Shown in pieces: positions 9,328-17,460 of a DNA stretch of 43,989 bases. The notes under the pieces were generated by a model. That model was not told the origin of the DNA. It saw nothing but the letters and a program-made list of their open reading frames with translations, and ran no database searches. A program made the position numbers and the translations under genes. Numbering within the stretch: the stretch's first letter is position 1; each line of letters opens with the position of its first letter. Source of the stretch: Sedimenticola sp. (GTDB lineage: Bacteria; Pseudomonadota; Gammaproteobacteria; Chromatiales; Chromatiaceae); contig JALVTT010000046.1 of NCBI GenBank assembly GCA_027024025.1, positions 1-43,989 on the forward strand, given 5' to 3'.

Positions 9328-10416
9328 TCACTGACCGGGCCCGGCGGGCAGCAGGGTGTAGTACAGATCGGCCTGCGGGGCGCTGTCGGGCGCCGGCTCG
9401 CCCTGCGGCCTGGAGGGCGCCGGCAGGGCGCTCAGGCCGGGCTGGTCGCGCAGGGCGGCGTCCACGGCGGCGCGTCCGCCCGGGGCCAGCAGGGCCAGGA
9501 GCAGGCCGTCGCGGCCGCTCTCGCGCAACAGCACCCCGCGCACCCCGGGCAGGGTCCGCAGCAGCCCCATCAGACGGCTGTAGCCGGTCAGGGAATCGAC
9601 CCCCTCCACCCACAGGCGCACCGCGTCCCGGTCCGAGACCGCCTGCACCGCCAGACGCCGCGCCAGCAGATCCTGCGCCGCGTCGATACCGGCGGCCAGC
9701 ACCTGGGCCAGGTTCTGGCCCCGGGTGTCGAAGTTCTGGTTGCCGCTGTCGCGCCACAGGGTCCAGTCCGCCGCGTATTGGCCGCCGGCCTGTTCACGCA
9801 CCCGCGCGGTCAGCACCAGGTCGTGCGGATAGCGGGCCGAGGCCTTGCGGATGGCGACGTCATAATCGGCCCAGATGTCGGCCACGTTCAGGGCCGCCTG
9901 GTCCTCCAGATCCATCAGCGGAAGCTGCAGCGGCATGCCGCGCGCGCGCGCGCGTTCCAGCAGGGCCGTCTGCACCCCGGGGTTGTCGCCCGGGTTGAGC
10001 AGGCGCCGGTTGGCCCCCTGCTCCAGGGCCGCCCACAGCAGCACCCGCGGCCGGGGACCGTTCCACAGCGGCAGCCCCTCGGCGCTCATCAGGCGCCGCA
10101 GCGCGGCACCGTCGAAACGCACCTGCAGCCGCTTTTGCGGCGCGCCGTCGGCGGCGGGCGCGTTGCGGTAGCGGAACTGCTGCACCAGATCGGGGGCGTG
10201 GGCCAGCACTTTGGCCGCCGCGGGACTGGAGAGCACCTCGCGCTGGCCGCTGAGACGCACCATGACCTGGCCCAGCAGGGTCTGCAGCGCGGCATTGCGC
10301 GCCTCGGGGCTCTCGTCGGCCACCGGCGCGCTGCCGCTGAGCAGATCGGGCGCGGCCCGGGCCGCCAGCGGCAGGCACAGGAGCAGTGAGAAGATCAATC
10401 CGGTCAGTGTTTTCAT
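9328..10416 (-). CDS. DUF2066 secreted/periplasmic protein
   Basis: 362 residues with a clear signal peptide (MKTLTGLIFSLLLCLPLAARA). The rest is soluble with alternating Ala-rich helices and strands, and ends in a Pro-rich tail. Length and position between purM and hda match DUF2066, a family of unknown function in gammaproteobacteria. ATG at 10416 begins the signal peptide. The same frame stays open far upstream to 11568, but that part is antisense to purM and is not coding. It is the first gene of a minus-strand operon and shares a 108-bp divergent gap with purM. Confidence 0.8.
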   Translation of the reverse strand: MKTLTGLIFSLLLCLPLAARAAPDLLSGSAPVADESPEARNAALQTLLGQVMVRLSGQREVLSSPAAAKVLAHAPDLVQQFRYRNAPAADGAPQKRLQVRFDGAALRRLMSAEGLPLWNGPRPRVLLWAALEQGANRRLLNPGDNPGVQTALLERARARGMPLQLPLMDLEDQAALNVADIWADYDVAIRKASARYPHDLVLTARVREQAGGQYAADWTLWRDSGNQNFDTRGQNLAQVLAAGIDAAQDLLARRLAVQAVSDRDAVRLWVEGVDSLTGYSRLMGLLRTLPGVRGVLLRESGRDGLLLALLAPGGRAAVDAALRDQPGLSALPAPSRPQGEPAPDSAPQADLYYTLLPAGPGQ

Positions 10417-10524
10417 GGGCGGGAATTCTACCAGCCCCCCCGGCCACGGCACAGCGGATACCCCCGGGGCTTCGATCGCGTGTAAAATCCACCAACTTCC
10501 GCAGTGACTTCCCTGGAGCGCGCC

Positions 10525-11583
10525 TTGAGCGACAGCAATCCCGAAAACGGTCCGGCCACCGGCCTCAGCTATGCCCAGGCCGGTGTCGACATCGATGCCG
10601 GCAACACCCTGGTCGAACGTATCAAGCCCATCGTCAAGGGCACCTTCCGCCCCGGCGTCCTGACCGGGCTGGGCGGCTTCGGCGCCCTGTTCGAGATCCC
10701 CTCCGGCTACCAGCGGCCGGTGCTGGTCTCCGGCACCGACGGGGTCGGCACCAAGCTCAAGCTCGCCATGCAGATGGGGCGCCACGACAGCATCGGCATC
10801 GACCTGGTGGCGATGTGCGTCAACGACATCGTGGTCACCGGGGCCGAGCCGCTGTTTTTCCTCGACTACTACGCCACCGGCCGCCTGGACCTGGACACCG
10901 CCACCGATGTGGTGCGCGGCATCGCGCGCGGTTGCGAGCTGGCCGGCTGCGCCCTGACCGGCGGCGAGACCGCCGAGATGCCCGGCATGTACGAGGGCGG
11001 CGACTATGACCTGGCCGGCTTCGCCGTGGGCATCGTGGAAAAGGAACGCATCCTGCAGCCCGAGTCGGTCCAGATCGGTGACGTGCTGCTGGGCCTGGCC
11101 TCCTCCGGCCCGCACTCCAACGGCTATTCCCTGATCCGCAAGGTGATCGAGGTCAGCGGCGCCGACCTGGGCGCCGATCTGGACGGCCGCCCCCTGGGCG
11201 AGGCCCTGCTGGCGCCGACCCGGATCTATGTCAAGCCGCTGCTGCGGCTGCTCGACGAGGTCGAGGTGCATGCCCTGGCGCACATCACCGGCGGCGGCCT
11301 GACCGAGAACCTGCCGCGGGTGCTGCCGCCCGGCAGCCAGGCCGTGATCGACACCTCGGCCTGGACCCTGCCGCCGGTGTTCGAGTGGCTGCAGGCCCAG
11401 GGCAATATCGCGCGCGAGGAGATGCTGCGCACCTTCAACTGCGGCATCGGCATGGTGGTGTGCCTGCCCGCCAGCGCCGCGGATGCCGCCATCGGGCTGC
11501 TGCGGGACCAGGGTGAGCAGGTGGTGCGGCTGGGCGAGATCGCGCCCTCCGAACAGGCCGCGGCGCACGTCAGCTACCGATGA
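10525..11583 (+). CDS. purM: Phosphoribosylformylglycinamidine cyclo-ligase (AIR synthetase)
   Basis: Catalyses the fifth purine step: ATP-dependent ring closure of FGAM to AIR. Typical motifs: [13 protein letters not shown] at the start, [23 protein letters not shown], and [14 protein letters not shown] at 10525 is preferred because GGAG lies six bases upstream and the protein (352 residues) then matches the family's length; a GTG at 10504 would add seven residues. The stop overlaps the purN ATG (ATGA). TAAAAT at 10483-10488 may be the -10. A closely coupled purMN pair is standard in gammaproteobacteria. Confidence 0.95.
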   Translation: MSDSNPENGPATGLSYAQAGVDIDAGNTLVERIKPIVKGTFRPGVLTGLGGFGALFEIPSGYQRPVLVSGTDGVGTKLKLAMQMGRHDSIGIDLVAMCVNDIVVTGAEPLFFLDYYATGRLDLDTATDVVRGIARGCELAGCALTGGETAEMPGMYEGGDYDLAGFAVGIVEKERILQPESVQIGDVLLGLASSGPHSNGYSLIRKVIEVSGADLGADLDGRPLGEALLAPTRIYVKPLLRLLDEVEVHALAHITGGGLTENLPRVLPPGSQAVIDTSAWTLPPVFEWLQAQGNIAREEMLRTFNCGIGMVVCLPASAADAAIGLLRDQGEQVVRLGEIAPSEQAAAHVSYR

Positions 11584-12272
11584 GCCGCCCCGAGAAACTC
11601 CGCATCGTGGTGCTGATCTCCGGGAGTGGCAGCAACCTGCAGGCCATCATGGACGCCTGCGCCGACGGCGGTATCGACGGTGAGGTGGTGGCGGTGATCA
11701 GCAACCAGGCCGATGCCTTTGGCCTGGAGCGGGCAAGGCGCGCCGGGATCCCCGCCGAGGTGCTGGACCACCGGGCTTTCGACAGCCGCGAGGCCTTCGA
11801 CCGGGCCCTGGCCGAGCGCATCGACCGCTACCGGCCGGAGCTGGTGGCCCTGGCCGGATTCATGCGCATCCTCACACCGGATTTCGTGCGCCACTATGCC
11901 GGGCGCATGCTCAACATCCACCCCTCGCTGCTGCCGCACTTCCAGGGCCTGCACACCCACCGGCGCGCCCTGGAGGCCGGGCACGCGGTGCATGGCGCCA
12001 GCATCCACTTCGTGACCGAGGAGCTGGACGGCGGACCGGTGGTGCTGCAGGCCGAGGTGCCGGTGCTGCCCGGCGACGACGAACAGACCCTGGCGGCGCG
12101 GGTACTGGAACAGGAGCACCGCATCTACCCCACCGTGATCCAGTGGTTCGCCGAGGGCCGGCTGCGCCTGGACCCGGAGCGGGGCGTGATGCTGGACCAC
12201 GAGCCTCTGCCCGAGCCGGTCCGCTGGCCGGCGCGCCCGGAGACAAGCCCGAATATTTCACCCGGTCGCTGA
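11580..12272 (+). CDS. purN: Phosphoribosylglycinamide formyltransferase (GAR transformylase)
   Basis: 230 residues; transfers the formyl group of 10-formyl-tetrahydrofolate to GAR, the third step of purine synthesis. It shows the phosphate-binding loop [10 protein letters not shown], the catalytic Asn/His region [16 protein letters not shown] and the Asp in [11 protein letters not shown]. The C terminus carries about 18 residues beyond the usual end, rich in Pro and Glu. It is translationally coupled to purM. The downstream gap is convergent with dcd. Confidence 0.95.
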   Translation: MSRPEKLRIVVLISGSGSNLQAIMDACADGGIDGEVVAVISNQADAFGLERARRAGIPAEVLDHRAFDSREAFDRALAERIDRYRPELVALAGFMRILTPDFVRHYAGRMLNIHPSLLPHFQGLHTHRRALEAGHAVHGASIHFVTEELDGGPVVLQAEVPVLPGDDEQTLAARVLEQEHRIYPTVIQWFAEGRLRLDPERGVMLDHEPLPEPVRWPARPETSPNISPGR

Positions 12273-12491
12273 ATAAATGCCCCAACCCATTGGATTTCCT
12301 AGAAAATCCTGAAATATTAGTAAAGTGCAAGATGTCACCGGGTCTCGCTGAACGCGCCCTCGCGCCGGTCTCGTCGCCCATCCGCGGTATTTGCTCAATC
12401 ATCAATAGCTTGGGCTATTGATTCAATCGCAAATCCGCACCTGAGCGTCGATCCCGGCACGATCATCGCGTTCCCGGGCGAAATTTTCGGG
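12273..12491. other. Convergent purN/dcd gap with two hairpins
   Basis: 219 bp with no convincing gene. It contains a local AT-rich patch (8 of 30 bases G+C at 12301-12330) in an otherwise GC-rich region. One hairpin lies at 12292-12309 (arms GGATTTC and GAAAATCC, one-base bulge), a possible purN terminator although no T-run follows. A second, perfect palindrome is listed separately. Confidence 0.5.
12401..12422. terminator. Perfect 9-bp inverted repeat in purN/dcd gap
   Basis: Arms ATCAATAGC and GCTATTGAT with a TTGG loop. It lies about 70 bp beyond the dcd stop and 130 bp beyond the purN stop, so it could end transcription from either side. No run of T or A adjoins it; an operator-like role is also possible. 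Confidence 0.35.
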
Positions 12492-13073
12492 CTAGTCCTC
12501 GCTGATACGGCTCGCGACCGGCCCGGACTGGTCGCGGTACTTGGCGTCGCTGCGCTTGGTGTAGGGGCGCTCGGCCGGGCCGCTCATGCGCTCGAAACTC
12601 ATGGCGCCGATGGACATGCCCGGCTGCAGGGCCAGGGGCAGCTTTCCGGAGTTGAAGAACTCCAGCACGATATTGCCGCTCCAGCCCGGGTCGATCCGGT
12701 GCGCGGTCACATGCACCATCAGTCCCAGGCGCGCCAGACTGGAACGCCCGTCCAGCCAGCCGACCAGATCGTCCGGCAGGGTGATGGATTCCAGCGTGAT
12801 CCCCAGGGCCAGCTCGCCGGGGTGGAGCACGAAACGCTCCTCCCGCGCGATCACGATCTCGTCGCTCATCACGCGCTCCACCGCCCGGTTGACCGCCTCG
12901 CGCGAGCCGGAGAGATCGATATAGGGCGTCTGATGGGAGGAAAAGACACGAAAGCGGTCGCCCAGGCGCAGATCCACGCTCACGCCGCTGATCTTTTCCC
13001 TGTCCGGGGACGGACTGATGACGATTTTTCCCTCATCCAGGGCCTGGATGATGTCGCGGTCACACAATCTCAT
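12492..13073 (-). CDS. dcd: dCTP deaminase
   Basis: 193 residues, the exact length of E. coli Dcd. Deaminates dCTP to dUTP in the cytosol, feeding dTTP synthesis. It shows MRLCDRDI at the start, the [13 protein letters not shown] strand, the [16 protein letters not shown] segment with conserved Arg-Ser-Ser, and the catalytic Glu in [13 protein letters not shown] at 13073 fits the family start; the frame is open further upstream without similarity. It is monocistronic here. The 371-bp upstream region holds the five-hairpin array. Confidence 0.95.
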   Translation of the reverse strand: MRLCDRDIIQALDEGKIVISPSPDREKISGVSVDLRLGDRFRVFSSHQTPYIDLSGSREAVNRAVERVMSDEIVIAREERFVLHPGELALGITLESITLPDDLVGWLDGRSSLARLGLMVHVTAHRIDPGWSGNIVLEFFNSGKLPLALQPGMSIGAMSFERMSGPAERPYTKRSDAKYRDQSGPVASRISED

Positions 13074-13444
13074 GGCGGGAATCACTGCTTTCGATAGGGC
13101 CTCCAGTTTACCGCCGGCGCCCACGGGCGTCATCCGCCGCGCGCCAGGCGGCGCCCTCCATCGCGTTCGGAGGGAGGTTCTCGAGGCACCGCTAAGGAAG
13201 ATCTGAAAAATTCGGATCTTCCTCCGGCACAAGGATGTGCCGACAAAATCGATCGCTGTAAGCGATTGATTTTGGAGCAAGCCGCAAACCGCGTTTGCGG
13301 CGCAGCGTGCCCTGATAAAGCCAGGGATGGCTTTTATCAGGGCCTCCCTAAAGACTTCTTCCGCCCTGCCGTTAAGCATTGCATTCGTATCCCGCCCGGG
13401 TGCTGGTAGGATGCGAACCCAATTCCCCAGCGAGGAGCCACGAA
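13074..13444. other. Divergent dcd/nhaD intergenic region
   Basis: 371 bp without a gene. It must hold the promoters of dcd and nhaD. Its centre is taken up by five consecutive hairpins (13195-13342, listed separately). The nhaD ribosome-binding site (GAGGAG, ten bases before the ATG at 13445) closes the region. I see no convincing -35/-10 pair. Confidence 0.6.
13195..13342. repeat. Composite array of five tandem hairpins
   Basis: Five stem-loops follow one another in 148 bp. (1) 13195-13207 with 13211-13223, one G-T pair, AAA loop. (2) CGGCACA/TGTGCCG at 13225-13242, AGGA loop. (3) 13245-13257 with 13261-13273, one G-T pair, GTA loop. (4) GCCGCAAAC/GTTTGCGGC at 13281-13301, CGC loop. (5) 13310-13322 with 13329-13342, one bulged T, AGGGAT loop. 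The loop of hairpin 5 is shared with repeats near 24000 and 31560. This looks like a composite REP/BIME-type element or a small non-autonomous mobile unit. No ORF with a start and ribosome-binding site lies inside. Confidence 0.75.
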
Positions 13445-14944
13445 ATGACGAAACGGAATCTGCCAACCCTCGGAAAGACCCTGGCCGGCGGGCTGATGCT
13501 GGCCCTGATGCCGGGCCTGGCCCTGGCCTCGGGCGAAGCCCAGATGGACTTTACCGACACCTGGATGGGCTATCTGAGCGTGGCCCTGTTCGTGCTTGCC
13601 TATGCCCTGGTGATCGGCGAGGAGGCGCTGCATCTGCGCAAGTCCAAGCCGGTGATCGTGGCCGCGGGCGTCATCTGGGCCCTGGTGGCCATTGTCTATA
13701 TGCAACACGGCGACACCACCACCGCCGAGGAGGCGGTGCGTCACAACATCCTGGAGTTCGGCGAGCTGTTCCTGTTCCTGCTGGCGGCGATGACCTATAT
13801 CAACACGATGGAAGAGCGCGGGGTGTTCGACAGCCTGCGCATCTGGCTGGTCTCGCGCGGTTTTTCATTGCGCACCATCTACTGGCTGACCGGTCTGCTG
13901 GCCTTCTTCATCTCGCCGGTGGCCGACAACCTGACCACCGCCCTGCTGATGGCCACGGTGGCCATGGCGGTGGGCGGCGACAACCGCCGCTTCGTGGTGG
14001 TGGCCTGCATCAATATCGTGGTCGCGGCCAATGCCGGCGGGGCCTTCTCGCCCTTCGGCGACATCACCACCCTGATGGTCTGGCAAAAGGGGGTGATCGC
14101 CTTCCACGAGTTCTTCGACCTGTTCGTGCCCTCGGTGATCAACTGGCTGGTGCCGGCGGTGATCATGTCCTTCGTGGTGTCCGGCGAGAAGCCCGACCCC
14201 ATCGAGGAAGGCGAGCCGCCGCTCAAGCACGGCGCCCTGGCGGTGGTCGGGCTGTTCATCCTGACCATCGTGATGGCGGTCTCGGCGCACAACTTCCTGC
14301 ACATGCCGCCGGTGCTGGGCATGATGACCGGCCTGGGCCTGCTCAAGTTCTACGGCTATTACCTCAAACGGCGCGGCGGCACCATCGAGGACCGCGAGCA
14401 CCTGGGCGAACAGGGCATCTCGGTGGAGGGCGAGATCGCGGCCGCGGCCCCGCACGGCGCGGGCGATGCCCATTTCAACATCTTCAAGTCCATGGAACGC
14501 GCCGAATGGGACACCCTGATGTTCTTCTACGGCATCATCCTGTGCGTGGGCGGCCTGGGCACCCTGGGCTATCTGACCCTGGTCTCCGAGCTGATGTACA
14601 CCGACCTGGGCCCGACCAATGCCAACATCCTGGTCGGCGTGCTCTCGTCCATCGTGGACAACATCCCGGTGATGTTCGCGGTGCTGTCCATGTACCCGGA
14701 GATGTCGCACGGCCAGTGGATGCTGGTCACCATGACCGCGGGCGTGGGCGGCTCGCTGCTGTCCATCGGCTCGGCGGCCGGGGTGGCGGTGATGGGCCAG
14801 GCGCGCGGCGTCTATACCTTCTTCGCCCATCTGAAATGGACCTGGGCCATCGCCCTGGGCTACGCCGCCAGCATCTGGGCGCACTTCCTGATCAACGAGC
14901 CGCTGTTCCATATCGCCGCGGGCGCGGCGGGCGGGCATGGCTGA
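13445..14944 (+). CDS. nhaD: Na+/H+ antiporter NhaD
   Basis: 499-residue polytopic membrane protein of the NhaD branch of the ArsB/NhaD ion-transporter superfamily, with about 12 helices. It exports Na+ (and Li+) in exchange for H+ and is typical of marine, halophilic or alkaliphilic bacteria. Supporting segments are [40 protein letters not shown] and [19 protein letters not shown], with the acidic and polar membrane residues of the family. The N terminus looks like a signal peptide (ends ALASGEA). ATG at 13445 has GAGGAG ten bases upstream; an ATG at 13379 is open but lacks a binding site. Monocistronic; convergent with the radical SAM gene five bp downstream. Confidence 0.93.
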   Translation: MTKRNLPTLGKTLAGGLMLALMPGLALASGEAQMDFTDTWMGYLSVALFVLAYALVIGEEALHLRKSKPVIVAAGVIWALVAIVYMQHGDTTTAEEAVRHNILEFGELFLFLLAAMTYINTMEERGVFDSLRIWLVSRGFSLRTIYWLTGLLAFFISPVADNLTTALLMATVAMAVGGDNRRFVVVACINIVVAANAGGAFSPFGDITTLMVWQKGVIAFHEFFDLFVPSVINWLVPAVIMSFVVSGEKPDPIEEGEPPLKHGALAVVGLFILTIVMAVSAHNFLHMPPVLGMMTGLGLLKFYGYYLKRRGGTIEDREHLGEQGISVEGEIAAAAPHGAGDAHFNIFKSMERAEWDTLMFFYGIILCVGGLGTLGYLTLVSELMYTDLGPTNANILVGVLSSIVDNIPVMFAVLSMYPEMSHGQWMLVTMTAGVGGSLLSIGSAAGVAVMGQARGVYTFFAHLKWTWAIALGYAASIWAHFLINEPLFHIAAGAAGGHG

Positions 14945-14949
14945 CGGGT

Positions 14950-16047
14950 TCAGCTCGACATGTGTACCACCTGCCGGCGCGGTCCCCAGCCCCCGGGATG
15001 GGCCTCGAACACCCCGGCGATGGGATGCCCGCAGTGGGCGCAGCGGCCCCGGGCATCCAGTCGCCATTCACCCAGCTGATACCAGTCGCGTTCGATGACC
15101 CGGCCGCCGCAGCCCGGACACCAGGTGCTCTGCCCCGCCGGATCGTGGACATTGCCGGTATAGGCGTAATGCACGCCGTTGCGCAGGGCGATTTCGCGCG
15201 CCCGCGCCAGGGTCCCGGGCGGGGTGGCGGGATGGTCCAGCATCTTCCAGTCGGGATGGAAGGCGGTGAAGTGCATGGGCACGTCCGGGCCCAGGTGCTC
15301 CACCACCCAGCGGGTCATGGCGTCCAGTTCCTCCTCGCTGTCGTTCTCTCCGGGGATCAGCAGGGTGGTCAGCTCGAACCAGACATCGGTCTCGTGCCTG
15401 AGATACAGCAGGGTGTCGAGCACCGGCTGCAGATGGCCGCCGCAGATCTTGTGATAGAAGCGGTCGCTGAAGGCCTTGAGGTCCACATTGGCGGCATCCA
15501 TGTGGGCGAAGAAGTGCTCGCGCGCGCCGGGCGAGATGTAGCCCGCGGTCACCGCGACGGTGCGGATGTCCCGGGCATGGCAGGCCCTGGCCACGTCCAC
15601 CGCGTATTCGAGGAAGATCACCGGATCGTTGTAGGTGAAGGCCACGCTGCGGCTGCCGCTCTCCTGCGCGGCCCGGGCGATGGCCTCGGGCGAGGCCGCG
15701 TCGGCCAGGGTGTCCATCTCGCGTGACTTGCTCATGTCCCAGTTCTGGCAGAAACGGCAGGACAGGTTGCAGCCCGCGGTGCCGAAGGAAAACACCGGCG
15801 TGCCGGGCAGAAAATGGTTGAGCGGCTTCTTCTCTATGGGGTCGATGACAAAGCCGCTGGAACGCCCATAGGTGGTCAGCACCACCTTGTCGTCGAGGCG
15901 CCCGCGCACGAAGCACAGCCCGCGCTGCCCCTCGTGCAGCCGGCACGCCCGCGGGCAGACGTCGCATTGCACCCGACCGTCGTCCAGACGGTGCCAGAAG
16001 CGCGTCTCGACCACGCTGTCATCGCGCTGGATCGGGAAATCACTCAT
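14950..16047 (-). CDS. amrS: AmmeMemoRadiSam system radical SAM enzyme (AmrS)
   Basis: 365 residues. The radical SAM cluster motif is C93-N-L-S-C97-R-F-C100. Upstream lies an N-terminal Cys set (C28, C31, C35, C45), and the C terminus carries a zinc-ribbon-like pair (C310-x2-C313 and C336-x2-C339). Order and length match the pyruvate formate-lyase-activating-like AmrS family that co-occurs with Memo- and AMMECR1-like proteins. The reaction is not established. ATG at 16047 is chosen because similarity begins there; the frame extends to 16116. It is divergent from the Memo-like gene across 62 bp, so the two probably share a control region. Confidence 0.92.
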   Translation of the reverse strand: MSDFPIQRDDSVVETRFWHRLDDGRVQCDVCPRACRLHEGQRGLCFVRGRLDDKVVLTTYGRSSGFVIDPIEKKPLNHFLPGTPVFSFGTAGCNLSCRFCQNWDMSKSREMDTLADAASPEAIARAAQESGSRSVAFTYNDPVIFLEYAVDVARACHARDIRTVAVTAGYISPGAREHFFAHMDAANVDLKAFSDRFYHKICGGHLQPVLDTLLYLRHETDVWFELTTLLIPGENDSEEELDAMTRWVVEHLGPDVPMHFTAFHPDWKMLDHPATPPGTLARAREIALRNGVHYAYTGNVHDPAGQSTWCPGCGGRVIERDWYQLGEWRLDARGRCAHCGHPIAGVFEAHPGGWGPRRQVVHMSS

Positions 16048-16109
16048 GATTGAAACCTGCCAAAAAGAACCTATGTTCCTTTTATGGATGCCATTTGGAG
16101 GATTACAAG

Positions 16110-16895
16110 ATGGCACAGGTACAGATGCCCAATGTCGCCGGCACCTTCTATCCGGCCGATCCCGGGGCCCTGGGCGCGGAGGTGGACGGCTTTCTGGCGC
16201 AGGCCCGGCCCTATCCCGGACCGCCGCCCAAGGCCGTAATCGCGCCGCACGCCGGCTATGTCTATTCCGGGCCCGTGGCGGCCAATGCCTATGCGGCCCT
16301 GCGTGACGCGACCGACCGGATCGAGCGGGTGGTGGTGCTGGCGCCTTCGCACCGGGTCGCCTTCCGCGGCATCGCCGCCTCCAGCGCGGAACGCTTCCGC
16401 ACCCCGTTGGGCGACATCCCGGTGGATACCGGCGCGGTCGAGCAGGCGACGCGCCTGCCCCAGGTCGGCTATCTGGATCAGGCCTTCCAGGGCGAGCACG
16501 CGCTGGAGGTGCAACTGCCCTTTCTGCAACGGGTACTGCCGCGCTTCCGCCTGGTGCCCTTCGTGGTCGGCGAGACCAAGCCCGGCGAGGTCGCCCAGCT
16601 GATCGACCTGCTGTGGGGCGGCGAGGAGACCCTGTTCGTGATCAGCTCGGATCTCAGCCACTATCACGACTATGCCACGGCGGTGCAGCGCGACCGCGAC
16701 ACCAGCCGCCACATCGAGGCCCTGGACATCCGCCTGGACCACGGCGACGCCTGCGGGCGCAATCCCATCCAGGGCCTGCTGGTGGCCGCGCGCGAACATG
16801 GCCTGCGGGCCGAGACGCGCGACCTGCGCAACTCCGGCGACACCGCCGGTCCCAAGGATCGTGTCGTGGGGTACGGGGCCTATGTCTTCCACTGA
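16110..16895 (+). CDS. amrB: AmmeMemoRadiSam system protein B (Memo-like)
   Basis: 261-residue homologue of the Memo family, related to extradiol dioxygenases. The candidate metal ligands H47 (APHAGYVYSG), H81 (APSHR) and C215 (DACGRNPIQG) are all in place, matching the two His and one Cys of human MEMO1. The SSDLSHYHDY segment is also typical. ATG at 16110 has GGAGG eight bases upstream, deciding against the in-frame ATG at 16050. It overlaps the AMMECR1-like gene by 14 bases. Metal binding is likely; a catalytic activity is not proven for the family. Confidence 0.92.
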   Translation: MAQVQMPNVAGTFYPADPGALGAEVDGFLAQARPYPGPPPKAVIAPHAGYVYSGPVAANAYAALRDATDRIERVVVLAPSHRVAFRGIAASSAERFRTPLGDIPVDTGAVEQATRLPQVGYLDQAFQGEHALEVQLPFLQRVLPRFRLVPFVVGETKPGEVAQLIDLLWGGEETLFVISSDLSHYHDYATAVQRDRDTSRHIEALDIRLDHGDACGRNPIQGLLVAAREHGLRAETRDLRNSGDTAGPKDRVVGYGAYVFH

Positions 16896-17460
16896 GTACG
16901 ACCGCGAGGAACGGACGCTGATGCTGGATGTGGCGCGGCGCGCCATCGCTCACGGCCTGCGCCGCGGCGCGCCGCCGGCGCTGGACCCCGCTGACTATCC
17001 CGAACATCTGCGCGCACAGCGCGCCTGCTTCGTCACCCTCAACCGCGACGGGCGGCTGCGTGGCTGCATCGGCCACCTCGAGCCGGTCCAGCCGCTGATC
17101 GCCGACGTGTCCGAAAACGCCTTCGCCGCCGCCTTCCGCGATCCGCGCTTTCCGCCCCTGGGCGAGTCCGAGTCCGCCGGGCTGGAGATCCACATCTCGG
17201 TGCTGAGCGAGCCCGAGCCCCTGCCCTTCCGGGACGAACAGGACCTGCTGGCCAGGCTGCATCCCGGCGAGGACGGCCTGATCCTGCAGGGCCCCGGCGG
17301 CCGGCGCGGCACCTTCCTGCCCTCGGTCTGGGAACAGCTGCCGCAACCGCGTGAATTCCTGGCCCAGCTGCGCCTGAAGGCCGGCCTGCCCGCCGACTTT
17401 CCCCTGAGCCAGATCCGGATCTGGCGCTACACCACCGAGTCCTTTGCCGGCGATTACTGA
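16882..17460 (+). CDS. amrA: AmmeMemoRadiSam system protein A (AMMECR1-like)
   Basis: 192-residue AMMECR1-domain protein. The hallmark LRGCIGHL motif is at 59-66, preceded by ACFVTLNRDG and followed by AAFRDPRFPPL, ISVLSEPEPL and GRRGTFLPSVWEQL. The conserved Cys in LRGCIG suggests a catalytic or modified thiol, but no reaction is known. The start at 16882 lies within the end of the Memo-like gene, implying coupled translation. Its 3' end overlaps the end of lpxB by seven bases (17454-17460) on the opposite strand. Confidence 0.9.
   Translation: MSSTEYDREERTLMLDVARRAIAHGLRRGAPPALDPADYPEHLRAQRACFVTLNRDGRLRGCIGHLEPVQPLIADVSENAFAAAFRDPRFPPLGESESAGLEIHISVLSEPEPLPFRDEQDLLARLHPGEDGLILQGPGGRRGTFLPSVWEQLPQPREFLAQLRLKAGLPADFPLSQIRIWRYTTESFAGDY

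Noticed and set aside
9328-11568. 746-codon minus-strand frame spanning DUF2066 and the region opposite purM
   Set aside because: Only the part from 10416 down starts with a signal peptide and fits DUF2066. The rest is antisense to purM and reflects the long open frames typical of GC-rich DNA.
13195-13342. Hairpin array considered as a CRISPR array
   Set aside because: The five stems differ in sequence and spacing; there is no repeated unit with equal spacers and no cas gene in the window.
13327-15726. 799-codon plus-strand frame across nhaD and amrS
   Set aside because: It is a shifted-frame shadow of nhaD and antisense to amrS; composition is Gly/Arg/Ala-rich without domains.
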